Of a stretch of 64,000 nucleotides of DNA, positions 35,039 to 43,633 are shown one piece after another. Under the pieces are notes generated by a model. That model ran no database searches, was not told where the DNA came from, and was given only the letters and a program-made list of their open reading frames with translations. The stretch lies in assembly GCA_000433875.1 (NCBI GenBank), contig HF993347.1:59284-123283 (forward strand), given 5' to 3'. The position numbers and the translations under genes are program-made. Positions within the stretch are counted from its first letter, which is position 1. Each line of letters begins with the position of its first letter. Source of the DNA: Firmicutes bacterium CAG:884 (GTDB taxonomy: Bacteria > Bacillota_I > Bacilli_A > RF39 > UBA660).

Positions 35039-35611
35039 TCACCTACGCTTAATAATCATAATACCATCACCAATAGGTTTTATTTCATATTCATAATCAT
35101 CTAAAGCTTTTACATAATCAATAAATAACAGTATTTTTCTCTTTATACCCCTTACATTTCTTGACAACTTAGAATCATCTTCAAATATAACATTATGAAA
35201 ATAAATATTATCAACTACAATAGTACCATTTTCATTAAGCAATTTTTCAAATTTTTCAAAAAATTTTATATTTTGGCATTTAGCAGCATCAATAAAGATC
35301 AAATCATATAATCCATCAATTGCCACTTCTAAAGCATCACCAAAAATACATTTAATTCTTTTATCTAATTCCATTTTTGAAATATTAGAAACAGCTTCTT
35401 TATATCTATTTTCATCTCTTTCAATAGTAACAACATTAATATTATTATCTACTAAAGCCATTTTAATACTAGAATAGCCAACAGCAGTACCAATTTCCAA
35501 AATGTTTTTAACATTATTTTCCTTAATATAATGAGTAAGAAAATCAATTCCATCATCCATCATAATAGGAACATTTGCTAAAATAGCTTTCTTTTTTATT
35601 TCTTCAAGCAC
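35039..35611 (-). CDS. trmR: O-methyltransferase, tRNA 5-hydroxyuridine methyltransferase (TrmR/YrrM)
   Basis: The 190-aa SAM-dependent COMT-like methyltransferase shows motif I ILEIGTAVGYSSI (residues 37-49), metal and substrate residues DLIFIDAAK (about 104) and TIVVDNIYF. In Bacillus the yrrM product methylates ho5U34 of tRNAs, and this gene follows mltG exactly as yrrM follows yrrL there, so the name rests on family plus gene order. Start GTG 35609-35611 overlaps the TGA of mltG. It ends with two stops in a row, TGA TAG. Confidence 0.8.
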   Translation of the reverse strand: MLEEIKKKAILANVPIMMDDGIDFLTHYIKENNVKNILEIGTAVGYSSIKMALVDNNINVVTIERDENRYKEAVSNISKMELDKRIKCIFGDALEVAIDGLYDLIFIDAAKCQNIKFFEKFEKLLNENGTIVVDNIYFHNVIFEDDSKLSRNVRGIKRKILLFIDYVKALDDYEYEIKPIGDGIMIIKRR

Positions 35612-36680
35612 TTACCTCACACCACAATCCTTGATTTCTTAAATTTCTTATTGTACTTTCAAACTCACTATAAGATTTTGCAAAATAAGTCTTACCCTTA
35701 CAATCCGCAACAAAATATAAATATCCATTGTTTTCATATTCAATCGCGCCTATTATACTATCAAATCCTGGATTACTAATCGCTCCAACCGGTAACCCCA
35801 TTTTACTATTACATCTTGTATTATAAGGACTTGTACAACTTTGAAATTCTTGTAAAGTTAAGCCTTTTCTAATATCATCAAGTTTATAAGCATAATAAGC
35901 TGTCATATCACTTCCAAGTGAAATATTGTTTTCGATTCTATTTACAAATACACCAACAACACCCCTGCGATCACTACCAGGTAATGATTCTAATTCTGCA
36001 ATTGAAGCAAGTATAACTATTTCATTTAAAGTAAACTTACTTTTATCAATTTCTTCTTTATAAGGTTTTATCTTTTCCCCAAACTCACTTAATAATGTTC
36101 TAATTATAGTTTCAGTTTTAACATCTCTATTTAAAAACTCATATGTATCAGGAAATAAATATCCTTCTAAAGGATAATATATTTTGGCATCTAAAATACT
36201 ATTATCTAAAAACCAATATTCATCAATCATTTTACGCGCAAATGTTTTATCTTCTAATAATCTAATAATATCTTCATAACTATTATTAGTATTATTTGCA
36301 ATTAATCTAGCAATACTTCTAGCATTCAATCCTTCTTTAAATGTAATTCTAATTACATCTGGATTATAATTATTTCCTTTTCTAAGTATTTCAAATATTT
36401 CATCTAATCCCATTGTTTTATTAAGGTTATATTCCCCAATTTCCAAATGTGATTCCCTCAAAAATAATTTAACATAAACTTTGTAAATTAGTTCAGATCT
36501 AACTAAACCCTTTTCATAAAGAACACTTCCAAGTGTAGAATATGTATCATTTTTTCCAACATTCAAAACAATATTAGTATTATCTTTACTATCAGTTGGT
36601 CCTGTCATATACATAAGTACGCACAAAGAAACAATAAGTATAATTAAAACCCCAATTATTACTTTCAACAACTTCTTCAT
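35604..36680 (-). CDS. mltG: Endolytic peptidoglycan transglycosylase MltG (YceG/YrrL)
   Basis: The 358-aa protein has one N-terminal helix (residues 6-27), a LysM-like domain (40-110) and the YceG catalytic domain. The catalytic Glu lies in ILASIAELESLPGSDR, followed by GVFVNRIENNISLGSDMTAYYAY and LPVGAISNPG, all family landmarks. It cleaves nascent glycan strands outside the membrane and sets their length. Between the DUF1292 gene and trmR, as in Bacillus. Confidence 0.92.
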   Translation of the reverse strand: MKKLLKVIIGVLIILIVSLCVLMYMTGPTDSKDNTNIVLNVGKNDTYSTLGSVLYEKGLVRSELIYKVYVKLFLRESHLEIGEYNLNKTMGLDEIFEILRKGNNYNPDVIRITFKEGLNARSIARLIANNTNNSYEDIIRLLEDKTFARKMIDEYWFLDNSILDAKIYYPLEGYLFPDTYEFLNRDVKTETIIRTLLSEFGEKIKPYKEEIDKSKFTLNEIVILASIAELESLPGSDRRGVVGVFVNRIENNISLGSDMTAYYAYKLDDIRKGLTLQEFQSCTSPYNTRCNSKMGLPVGAISNPGFDSIIGAIEYENNGYLYFVADCKGKTYFAKSYSEFESTIRNLRNQGLWCEVSA

Positions 36681-36684
36681 AAAA

Positions 36685-36966
36685 CTACTCAGTACCTTTT
36701 CTAACCTCAGTTTGTAATTCTTCTAAAATTGTTTCAATAATTTTCCATTCCTTTTCACTTTCAATAGGATATAAAACACTCTTTTCATCCTTTGGATTAT
36801 AAATACTAGCATATACTCTAGTATTACCACCTTCATCAGTAGTATTATCTGTATAAACAATATAGTTTTTCTTAGTTTCTTCACTCTCGAATGTAAATAA
36901 AACTTCACATTCTACTTCTTTTCCTTCTTCGTTCATTACTTTAAAAATCATTTTTTCTTCATCCAT
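36685..36966 (-). CDS. DUF1292 protein (YrzB-like)
   Basis: The 93-aa acidic cytoplasmic protein has the DUF1292 pattern (DEEGNxxxYEVLFTFE-like: EVECEVLFTFESEET, then KNYIVYTDN and RVYASIYNP). Start is ATG 36966 with AGAAGGAAA before it; a longer reading from 36996 would run back into ruvX and lacks a ribosome-binding site. Overlaps the end of ruvX by 8 bases. Function unknown, but the position between ruvX and mltG is conserved in Bacillota. Confidence 0.85.
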   Translation of the reverse strand: MDEEKMIFKVMNEEGKEVECEVLFTFESEETKKNYIVYTDNTTDEGGNTRVYASIYNPKDEKSVLYPIESEKEWKIIETILEELQTEVRKGTE

Positions 36967-37384
36967 TATTTTTCCTTCTTTCCATAAACGTTTCAAGTAT
37001 TATTGTTGCTGCAATACTATCAACTTTCATTTTTCTTTTTTTTCGAGACATATCAGCTTCAATCAAATAATTATTTGCTTCAACAGAAGATAACCTTTCA
37101 TCTTGCAAAAATACTTCCTTATTTAAATAATTACTCAATTTTTCTTTAAAAACAATAGTCTTATTAGCTCTTTCGCCCATACTATTATTCATATTAAGAG
37201 GAAGTCCAAGTACTATAATATCAACATTTTCATTATCAACAATTTCTTTTACTTTTGGTAACAAACTATCATAATCTTCATTTTCAAATCTAATAGTACC
37301 ATAACTAGAAGCAATTATACCAGCTCTATCACTTAAAGCAATACCAAGTGTTTTAGTTCCTAAATCTAAACCCATATAGCGCAT
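36959..37384 (-). CDS. ruvX: Putative pre-16S rRNA nuclease / Holliday junction resolvase-like (RuvX/YqgF)
   Basis: The 141-aa RNase H-fold protein begins MRYMGLDLGTKTLGIALSD, with the first catalytic Asp in GLDLGT. Later motifs are IIVLGLPLNMNNS (with G-x-P), DERLSS and VDSIAATIIL with the last Asp. The YqgF family finishes 16S rRNA 5' processing. It is first in the operon with a good promoter (37412-37440). Downstream genes follow the Bacillus order. Confidence 0.92.
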   Translation of the reverse strand: MRYMGLDLGTKTLGIALSDRAGIIASSYGTIRFENEDYDSLLPKVKEIVDNENVDIIVLGLPLNMNNSMGERANKTIVFKEKLSNYLNKEVFLQDERLSSVEANNYLIEADMSRKKRKMKVDSIAATIILETFMERRKNNG

Positions 37385-37411
37385 TTTCTACATTCCTCCA
37401 TAACATATATT

Positions 37412-37440
37412 ATTTTACCATTAATAAATTAACATTTCAA
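37412..37440 (-). promoter_or_regulatory. Sigma-A promoter of the ruvX operon
   Basis: Minus strand TTGAAA (37435-37440), 17 bases ending ATGG, TAAAAT (37412-37417). Lies between the terminator of the upstream pilin-like gene and ruvX. Confidence 0.65.
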
Positions 37441-37449
37441 CAATATAAG

Positions 37450-37473
37450 AAAAAAAATGGAAAAATCCATTTT
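37450..37473 (-). terminator. Terminator of the orphan VirB2-like gene
   Basis: Minus strand AAAATGG, 6 bases, CCATTTT then a T run; overlaps the TAA stop at 37472-37474. Confidence 0.75.
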
Positions 37474-37795
37474 AGTCACAAGATGTTTGATTAATAAGTT
37501 TCTCAACACAACCCCAAATACTTTGATCATTACCTTTACCTGTAGCATTAGCTGCTAAAGTAACTGCAAATTGAACGATAGCAATAACAAAAAACACAAG
37601 TCCACCAGCAATAGCTCTTTTGAAAAAAATATTTCTAGCCTTTGCAATATCTTCCGCATTAGCCTTTGTACTAGCTTTCGCAAAATCTATCATTCCCATT
37701 ATTACAAGTAAAATAGGTGTTGCGATTTTAATAATATTAATAATAAGTGTTATAAGATAACCAATTTCACAATTCTTTTCAATTAATTCGCACAT
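37472..37795 (-). CDS. Orphan VirB2/TrbC-like pilin subunit
   Basis: The 107-aa protein belongs to the same subunit family as those at 2.8-4.3 kb: Cys before helix 1 (KNCEIG), helix 1 ending LLVIMGMIDFAKA, loop with NAEDIAKARNIFFKR, helix 2 (GGLVFFVIAIVQFAVTL) and Cys after it (IWGCVEKL plus a last TSCD). No signal peptide, like the 112-aa short form. It is a single-gene unit with its own promoter and terminator, 23 kb from the main cluster. A separately regulated or alternative subunit for the same machine is likely. Confidence 0.8.
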   Translation of the reverse strand: MCELIEKNCEIGYLITLIINIIKIATPILLVIMGMIDFAKASTKANAEDIAKARNIFFKRAIAGGLVFFVIAIVQFAVTLAANATGKGNDQSIWGCVEKLINQTSCD

Positions 37796-37814
37796 TTTAT
37801 CAACTCCACATAAA

Positions 37815-37843
37815 TTGTATCATTTTTATTATACTTTTACAAG
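37815..37843 (-). promoter_or_regulatory. Sigma-A promoter of the orphan VirB2-like gene
   Basis: Minus strand TTGTAA (37838-37843), 17 bases, TACAAT (37815-37820), 20 bases before ATG 37795. Confidence 0.6.
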
Positions 37844-37871
37844 AAAAAAGAAGAAATTTTATTTTTCTTCT
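37844..37871 (-). terminator. Terminator of the 930-aa protein gene
   Basis: Minus strand AGAAGAAA, 6 bases, TTTCTTCT then TTTTTTCTT; contains the TAA stop of the gene. Confidence 0.7.
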
Positions 37872-40651
37872 AAATCTAGTTCATATGTCCACATTCCAGT
37901 AGCACCGCTACAAGATAACATACTTACAACTATTTTAATATTACCATATTCATCTAAATGATATGGAATTTGGTTAATAGCAGGCAAATCACTTTTTACT
38001 TTAGCAACGAATTCACTAGGAGTGTAGAAAACTGAAGTATGATCTTTTAGTGGATATTCATACTTTTTATTTTCAGTTTGTCCACATCCTTTTAAGTAAT
38101 TATAAGCTAAACTTTCAACTCTGCTATAAAACCTATCTGTAGAAATACTTTTAAATTTAAGCATATCAGAAAGTTCTACTTTTTCACCAGTTTCAACATC
38201 AATATTAGCCCAGAAATCTAGTCTTCCCTCTGTAGCACTCGTTCTTTTTCTTACAACAACAGATAAAATATTTCCATGTATAGACCATTCATAATCAGCA
38301 GTAAGAATCTCATTACCTGTTGTAAGGAAACTATTACTTGCTAAAGTATTATTCAAAGATTTAACATAATCAGAGTTTACATTTATATAAGGTACATATA
38401 CCTTCTTACCTGAATTATTATAAATAGTAGGATAATATTTATCACTATCATATACATATGGTTTATCAGAATATATCTTTAAACTACCAGTTCCGTGAGA
38501 AAGACCATAATAAATATTAGCTTGATTCATAATATCATTTTCAAGTTCTTTTAAAACGCCACTTGTTTGGAAATTATTAATTTCATTTCTAACTGATTCC
38601 GGGAATATAGTCTTTATATCGTTACCATAATTAACACCACTTCTAGGATATTTAATTTCAACAACCTCATATGAATTATTTACTTTTCTTACAACAAACT
38701 TAGCAGGGAAAGTCATACTACCACCCTCAACAATTTTGTTGTTTTCAACAGATAAGTTTTCTTTTAAAACATAAGTATAAAGAACTATATCATTACCATT
38801 ACGTTCTTGTAAGTAAACCTTAATCGCACCAAATGATTTTTCATTATCATCCTTGCTTCCGTGGAAGAAATAATTATTTGCAATATATTCTTTAACTAAA
38901 CCAGTAACATCAGCAGTATTATTATAATTATATTTTGCTTCTTTAACTAAATGACCATTAACACTATAAATATAAGAAATACCAACTTGTGATCTATCAC
39001 TTTCTTTTATAGGGTTAACAAATTGAAGCTCAACATATAAACCAGCTGTACCATTAACAATACGTTCTTCTTCTATCTCTTCTTGAGTTTTATAATATGA
39101 ACTAACAAATTTATAATTGTTGCTCCATTCAATCTTAAACAACTCTTTTTCATCATCAATATTTATAACCTTTAAATAACCATTATCTAAATAAATAGCA
39201 TAATTATTAACAACTCTCTTTAAATTACTATAAGTTAAAGACTTAATTTCTTTACCATCATTGTCAAATTTCGTAACACGATTATTTGAAACAACATATA
39301 AATAGCCATTATAAATATTAGCATAACTATTATTTGAAGCTGTATATACTACCTTTTTCAAACCAGAATAAATAGAAACTATTTCATTACCAGGTTGTTC
39401 AGCAATATAATATTTTTTACCATTACTTTCTTCAACATTAATAAAATAAACCTCATCAACAGATAATTCTATCTCACCAGTTTTAACATTTATTAAATCA
39501 GCAGTATTCTTTTGTTTACCATATGAAAAACCACTAACATAAGAATCATTAACAAAAAACATATTTGAATATTTATTTTCAAACATCATCTTATTATTAC
39601 TTATATCATAATAACCAGCCTTATCATCTTTCAATGTAATTATACTACTATTTTTATATAATTTATAAAAATCATATTCATTTTTTAAACTTAATTTTGT
39701 AATAGTTTTTTTAGCAACATTATAAATCTTTAATCCATTATCATTGTATAAAACATTAATACCATTTCTAACATCAACATCAAAAAGCTTAGCGCTATTA
39801 GTTTCAGTTTCAATAGCAAATATCAAACTTCCAGAAGTACTATCGGTAGAAAATACACCATCACCTGCTCTATAAACATTTAAATAATTTTTTGTTTTTG
39901 TGATTTCTTCTAAGTCGTCATTTAAATTAAATTGATAAGTCCACATTCCAACAGGACCACCACAAGAAATTAAACTAACAACAAAATTAATATTACCATT
40001 CTCATCTAAATAAAATGGAATTTCATTTGTACTAGGTAAATCATTTATTGACTTCTTAATAAACTCATCCTTAGTAAGTGAATTATCAACAATTGTACCA
40101 TCTTCTAATTTAGTAAAACCACCAGTAAATCCACTATTTTCATAACATTTATTAGCATAATTAGTTAATATAGCATTAACCTTTTTATTAAAATCATCTA
40201 AAGAAATATTTTTTCTCTTTAAAACTTCAGTTAATTCAACCTTTTTACCAGTATTAATATCTATATTATGCCATACATCTAATCTACCCTCTTGAGCAGC
40301 TCCCCTAACTCTTACTACAATAGATAGGATACCATCATTTTCATGCCATTCATAAGTAACATTCATATTTCCTTCATAGTTTTTATATAAAACATCTTTA
40401 GAAATAGAATCATTTACTTCTTTAGAATAATCAGAATCCAAGTTTACCATTGATAAATATGTATAAACACTCTTATTATCAACATCAGGATAATACTTTG
40501 GACCATCAATAACATATTCTTGGTCAGAATAAATCTTATTTACCTTATTGCCATCATTATCATTAGGTTTATTACCATTGTTTTTAACAAAATAAAAAAC
40601 ACCAGCAACTATACATAAAGATAAAATAACAATAATAATATTTTTCTTCAT
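37859..40651 (-). CDS. Large anchored exported protein with duplicated DUF3298-like domain
   Basis: The 930-aa protein has an N-terminal anchor helix (residues 4-22) and then an extracytoplasmic region. Two homologous domains flank it: residues about 43-250 and 722-930. Both contain EYV/KPYVYD, KYYP, DYEW or TYEW, a VVR(V/K)R strand, EGRLD, the DI(N/E)TG(K/E)(K/V)VEL segment, DLP(S/A)(T/I)N(E/Q)IP(F/Y) and SC.G..GMWTY near the end. This resembles DUF3298/RsiV-like domains. The middle 450 residues look like beta-propeller or wall-contact repeats (YNGYLYVVSNNRVTKFDNDG). Function unknown; surface sensing or wall binding is a guess. Confidence 0.65.
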   Translation of the reverse strand: MKKNIIIVILSLCIVAGVFYFVKNNGNKPNDNDGNKVNKIYSDQEYVIDGPKYYPDVDNKSVYTYLSMVNLDSDYSKEVNDSISKDVLYKNYEGNMNVTYEWHENDGILSIVVRVRGAAQEGRLDVWHNIDINTGKKVELTEVLKRKNISLDDFNKKVNAILTNYANKCYENSGFTGGFTKLEDGTIVDNSLTKDEFIKKSINDLPSTNEIPFYLDENGNINFVVSLISCGGPVGMWTYQFNLNDDLEEITKTKNYLNVYRAGDGVFSTDSTSGSLIFAIETETNSAKLFDVDVRNGINVLYNDNGLKIYNVAKKTITKLSLKNEYDFYKLYKNSSIITLKDDKAGYYDISNNKMMFENKYSNMFFVNDSYVSGFSYGKQKNTADLINVKTGEIELSVDEVYFINVEESNGKKYYIAEQPGNEIVSIYSGLKKVVYTASNNSYANIYNGYLYVVSNNRVTKFDNDGKEIKSLTYSNLKRVVNNYAIYLDNGYLKVINIDDEKELFKIEWSNNYKFVSSYYKTQEEIEEERIVNGTAGLYVELQFVNPIKESDRSQVGISYIYSVNGHLVKEAKYNYNNTADVTGLVKEYIANNYFFHGSKDDNEKSFGAIKVYLQERNGNDIVLYTYVLKENLSVENNKIVEGGSMTFPAKFVVRKVNNSYEVVEIKYPRSGVNYGNDIKTIFPESVRNEINNFQTSGVLKELENDIMNQANIYYGLSHGTGSLKIYSDKPYVYDSDKYYPTIYNNSGKKVYVPYINVNSDYVKSLNNTLASNSFLTTGNEILTADYEWSIHGNILSVVVRKRTSATEGRLDFWANIDVETGEKVELSDMLKFKSISTDRFYSRVESLAYNYLKGCGQTENKKYEYPLKDHTSVFYTPSEFVAKVKSDLPAINQIPYHLDEYGNIKIVVSMLSCSGATGMWTYELDLEEK

Positions 40652-40752
40652 ATAACTTCTCTCCTCCTTATAAAATAATCAACTATCCGAAGTCAAAACA
40701 TAGTATCATACCTTACTAGAATAGTATAAACCCAAAATAATAAAAAAGCAAC

Positions 40753-40774
40753 AAAAAAAGGTCAAAAACGACCT
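40753..40774 (-). terminator. Terminator of the lemA-DUF2207 operon
   Basis: Minus strand AGGTC, 6 bases, GACCT followed by eight T; overlaps the stop codon. Confidence 0.65.
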
Positions 40775-42744
40775 CCTCCGCCTCCTCCACCGAAGGAACC
40801 TCCTCCGCCAGATGAGAAACCACCACCAAATCCACCACCAGATGAATCTGATGAATGAGCAGCAGCATAAGCTCTATCAGCCACTCTCTTAACTTCTCCA
40901 ATTGTACTTCCAACTACATTTGAAACATTTACCATATTATTTATCATATTAAATCTAACAAGATCAGTAGTATCAACATCTTGAAGTTCCTTAACTTTTA
41001 TCTCCATTGTTTTAGCAAGTTTATCAGCAATACCAAATACCGTAGCATATACTAAATATTTTTCCCACAAAACAATTTCTGGAAGTTCTTTTTCATACAT
41101 CCTACCAAAATCTTTCATATAGTTTTTAAGGCCCATCCATCTATAATAATCTTCATTACCTTCATTACTTCTTTTAGAAGCATTCAAATAATAAATAAAT
41201 GAAATAATCGCAAATAAGATAGTCATAAAAATAAGTAAATTATTTGCATATTGAAGATAATAAGAAACAAAGAATAATATAAATGGGACAAGTGAATATA
41301 AAACAAACCCTGTTCTTTTATTATTTTCAAAAAATCCCCTTGATTCACCCTCACTTGTAACCTTCTTTTGCCAAGAATCATACTTTGTTCTAAACGAATC
41401 ATAATCACGCCTAGCATTCTTTTTAAGATCTTTTAAAGTAATTACTTCTTTATTACCAAAAATACAATTAATTAATTTTAATTCACCATCAGTTAAATTA
41501 TCTTTTGATAAAATCTTTAATGTATAATTCTTCTTATCAATAACTTCATATCCAATATTTTTCTTATAAATAAGATTTAACAATGAAGCCGAAAACGAAT
41601 CAGTAGTAACACGCTTCTTAATCAAATACTCAACAATTTCTGGTCCATATTCCTTTGGAAAATCTCTATAATATGGTCCATCAAACTCAGGCTTATATTC
41701 TCTATCATATTTTTTATAGAACTCATACAAAATATATATACCATAACCCAAATATATAATGCATAAAATATTAATAGTTTTACCAACGATTTTATCACGT
41801 TTTAACTTATTTTCTTCTTCATAAGATAAAATACTATTAATACGATTCATATATTCATCATATTCAGGATAGCCATATAATTTATCAACTAAACTAATAG
41901 CATAATCTTTATTAGCTTGCGTTCTATCATTTTCAAAATTAACAATCGCTCTTTCAATTTCTGCTTTTAATTCTTCTAATCTTTTTCTTTCTTCTTCTCT
42001 TTCTCTATTGGCTTCCTCAGCCTTTTCTGTTTCCTCTTTAACAATACTATCTAAAACACTATTATTATCAATCTTTAAAGAATCACTTAAAACACTTCTA
42101 TCAAAAACAACTCGCATATCTAATTTTTCATATGCCTGTAAATAATCAAGTTTAGCATAAACAACTTCTTTACTTTCAATAGAATTTTCTCCACTCAAAG
42201 GGCCATGATTCCATACTCTAATTACATTCTTATTACCAGGAATAATAAACTTAATATTTAAATTATCAACAGGTTCTCTTAGACTCGTAAAAATATTATA
42301 ACCAACTTCACCTACATCGTTATGTTTAATTGCCATATTTTTAACAATATATTCAAGATAAAATAACTTACCACGACTAGATGGATTATATATTCTAACA
42401 CTAATACCACCAGAAATATTAGAAACACTATAATAACCATAATCCCCACTAGAAGCACTTCCAACTTCTTTAAAAGTATCGCCATTCTTATCAAGTACAC
42501 TATAATTAATACTTGAAGCAGATATACCCTTTATACTAACAATCTCAACACCCGAACCAGCATATTTATTATTACCGTAATAAAGTTCTCTATCAAAACC
42601 ATTATAAGTTCCATCCAAACCAAAAATTTCTCTAACCTTAACATCACCATTATTTAAAACAGTTGCTTCCATATAATAATTTTCAACTGTTGCATTTACA
42701 TAAAAAGGCAATATTAAAAACAAAAATAAAATAAACTTTTTCAT
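40762..42744 (-). CDS. DUF2207 membrane protein with Gly-rich tail
   Basis: The 660-aa protein has a signal peptide (ending YVNATV), a DUF2207 beta domain (FGLDGTYNGFDRELYYG; DNLNIKFIIPG), a coiled coil rich in Glu/Arg (230-290), three helices (about 325-345 and 480-530) and a tail of Ser/Gly (GGGFGGGFSSGGGG). These are classic features of the DUF2207/YciQ-like family. ATG 42744 is chosen because AAGGAG lies 4 bases before it; a TTG at 42765 is less likely. Its partner LemA is encoded just upstream, a common pair in Bacillota. Function unknown. Confidence 0.85.
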   Translation of the reverse strand: MKKFILFLFLILPFYVNATVENYYMEATVLNNGDVKVREIFGLDGTYNGFDRELYYGNNKYAGSGVEIVSIKGISASSINYSVLDKNGDTFKEVGSASSGDYGYYSVSNISGGISVRIYNPSSRGKLFYLEYIVKNMAIKHNDVGEVGYNIFTSLREPVDNLNIKFIIPGNKNVIRVWNHGPLSGENSIESKEVVYAKLDYLQAYEKLDMRVVFDRSVLSDSLKIDNNSVLDSIVKEETEKAEEANREREEERKRLEELKAEIERAIVNFENDRTQANKDYAISLVDKLYGYPEYDEYMNRINSILSYEEENKLKRDKIVGKTINILCIIYLGYGIYILYEFYKKYDREYKPEFDGPYYRDFPKEYGPEIVEYLIKKRVTTDSFSASLLNLIYKKNIGYEVIDKKNYTLKILSKDNLTDGELKLINCIFGNKEVITLKDLKKNARRDYDSFRTKYDSWQKKVTSEGESRGFFENNKRTGFVLYSLVPFILFFVSYYLQYANNLLIFMTILFAIISFIYYLNASKRSNEGNEDYYRWMGLKNYMKDFGRMYEKELPEIVLWEKYLVYATVFGIADKLAKTMEIKVKELQDVDTTDLVRFNMINNMVNVSNVVGSTIGEVKRVADRAYAAAHSSDSSGGGFGGGFSSGGGGSFGGGGGGGRF

Positions 42745-42768
42745 AAATCTCCTTAAAAAAGCCAAAAG

Positions 42769-43320
42769 TTAAAATTGAACTTTTGGCAACTCTTTATCAG
42801 CTTCAGATACCTTAAAAAATTCTTCAGGTTTAAAACCGAATATTGAAGCAATTATACTAGATGGGAACATTTCAATTTTGTTCTTATAAGTAAGTACAGA
42901 ATCATTATAGAAATGACGAGTACTAGCAATCTTATCTTCAGTTTCTTTTAGATTATTTTGTAAATCCATAAAGTTAGTATTTGCCTTTAATTCAGGGTAA
43001 GATTCACTTAGAGCAAACAAATGTGTTAAAGCTTGTGTTAATTCACCATTAGCTTCTGCTGAATCATGAACATTAGTCGCGCTTACTGCTTTATTACGAG
43101 CATTAATAACAGCTTCTAAAGTTCCACTTTCGTGTTTAGCATATCCTTTTACAGTTTCAACTAAATTAGGAATTAAATCAGCTCTTCTCTTTAATAAAAC
43201 ATCAATTTGAGCCCATTGATCTTTAACTCTATTTCTTAAAGCAACAAGTCCATTATAAGTAGACATAACCCATAAAAGAATTACAACAATTACAATAATT
43301 AATATAATCCACCATTCCAT
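42769..43320 (-). CDS. lemA: LemA family protein
   Basis: The 183-aa protein has an N-terminal helix (residues 4-22) then the LemA helical bundle: YNGLVALRNRVKDQWAQIDV, KRRADLIPNLVETVKGYA, ELKANTNFMDLQ, TEDKIASTRHFYNDSV and IIASIFGFKPEEFF are all close to the family consensus. Start is placed at the ATG 43320 (MEWWIIL), 8 bases after GGAGG. Likely membrane-bound with the bundle on one face; function unknown. Operon with DUF2207. Confidence 0.93.
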   Translation of the reverse strand: MEWWIILIIVIVVILLWVMSTYNGLVALRNRVKDQWAQIDVLLKRRADLIPNLVETVKGYAKHESGTLEAVINARNKAVSATNVHDSAEANGELTQALTHLFALSESYPELKANTNFMDLQNNLKETEDKIASTRHFYNDSVLTYKNKIEMFPSSIIASIFGFKPEEFFKVSEADKELPKVQF

Positions 43321-43418
43321 TTTCATATCCTCCATTCACAATTATATTCTATCATATTACTACAATAAAATCAATGAATATTTTATAAAAAATATACCAA
43401 AATATTTATGGAGGATTT

Positions 43419-43625
43419 ATGAATATAGATATTAGAAAAAGTATTATTAATAACTTTAAAGGAAGTAGAGATGAAGAAATTATAGAATCAATTAATGAAT
43501 CAATTAAACAAGGTGATGAAATCACATTACCAGGTTTAGGTGTTTTCTTTGAATTATTATGGAAAAGCGCAAATAACGAAGAACAAAAAACTATTATAGA
43601 GCATATCAAAAAATCTCTACAATAG
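43419..43625 (+). CDS. sspI: Small acid-soluble spore protein SspI
   Basis: The 68-aa protein matches SspI across its length: MNIDIRKSIINNFKGS, then IIESINESIKQGDEITLPGL and GVFFELLWKSA, ending in a Lys/Gln helix. The LPGLGVxFE core is diagnostic for the family. In spore formers SspI is a minor forespore protein under sigma-G. GGAGG precedes the start. Its presence argues for a sporulating ancestor or a current spore former. It lies between lemA and dnaE on the opposite strand. Confidence 0.85.
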   Translation: MNIDIRKSIINNFKGSRDEEIIESINESIKQGDEITLPGLGVFFELLWKSANNEEQKTIIEHIKKSLQ

Positions 43626-43633
43626 TTTTTTTA
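43585..43633. terminator. Shared terminator between sspI and dnaE
   Basis: Inverted repeat ACTATTATAGAG ... CTCTACAATAGT with flanking A and T runs; it overlaps the convergent 3' ends and could serve both strands. Confidence 0.6.

Noticed and set aside
43375..43404. Sigma-G promoter of sspI (TGAATA, 17 bases, CAAAATA)
   Set aside because: The transcript would start at about 43411, inside the ribosome-binding site, and the -10 departs from CATnnTA.
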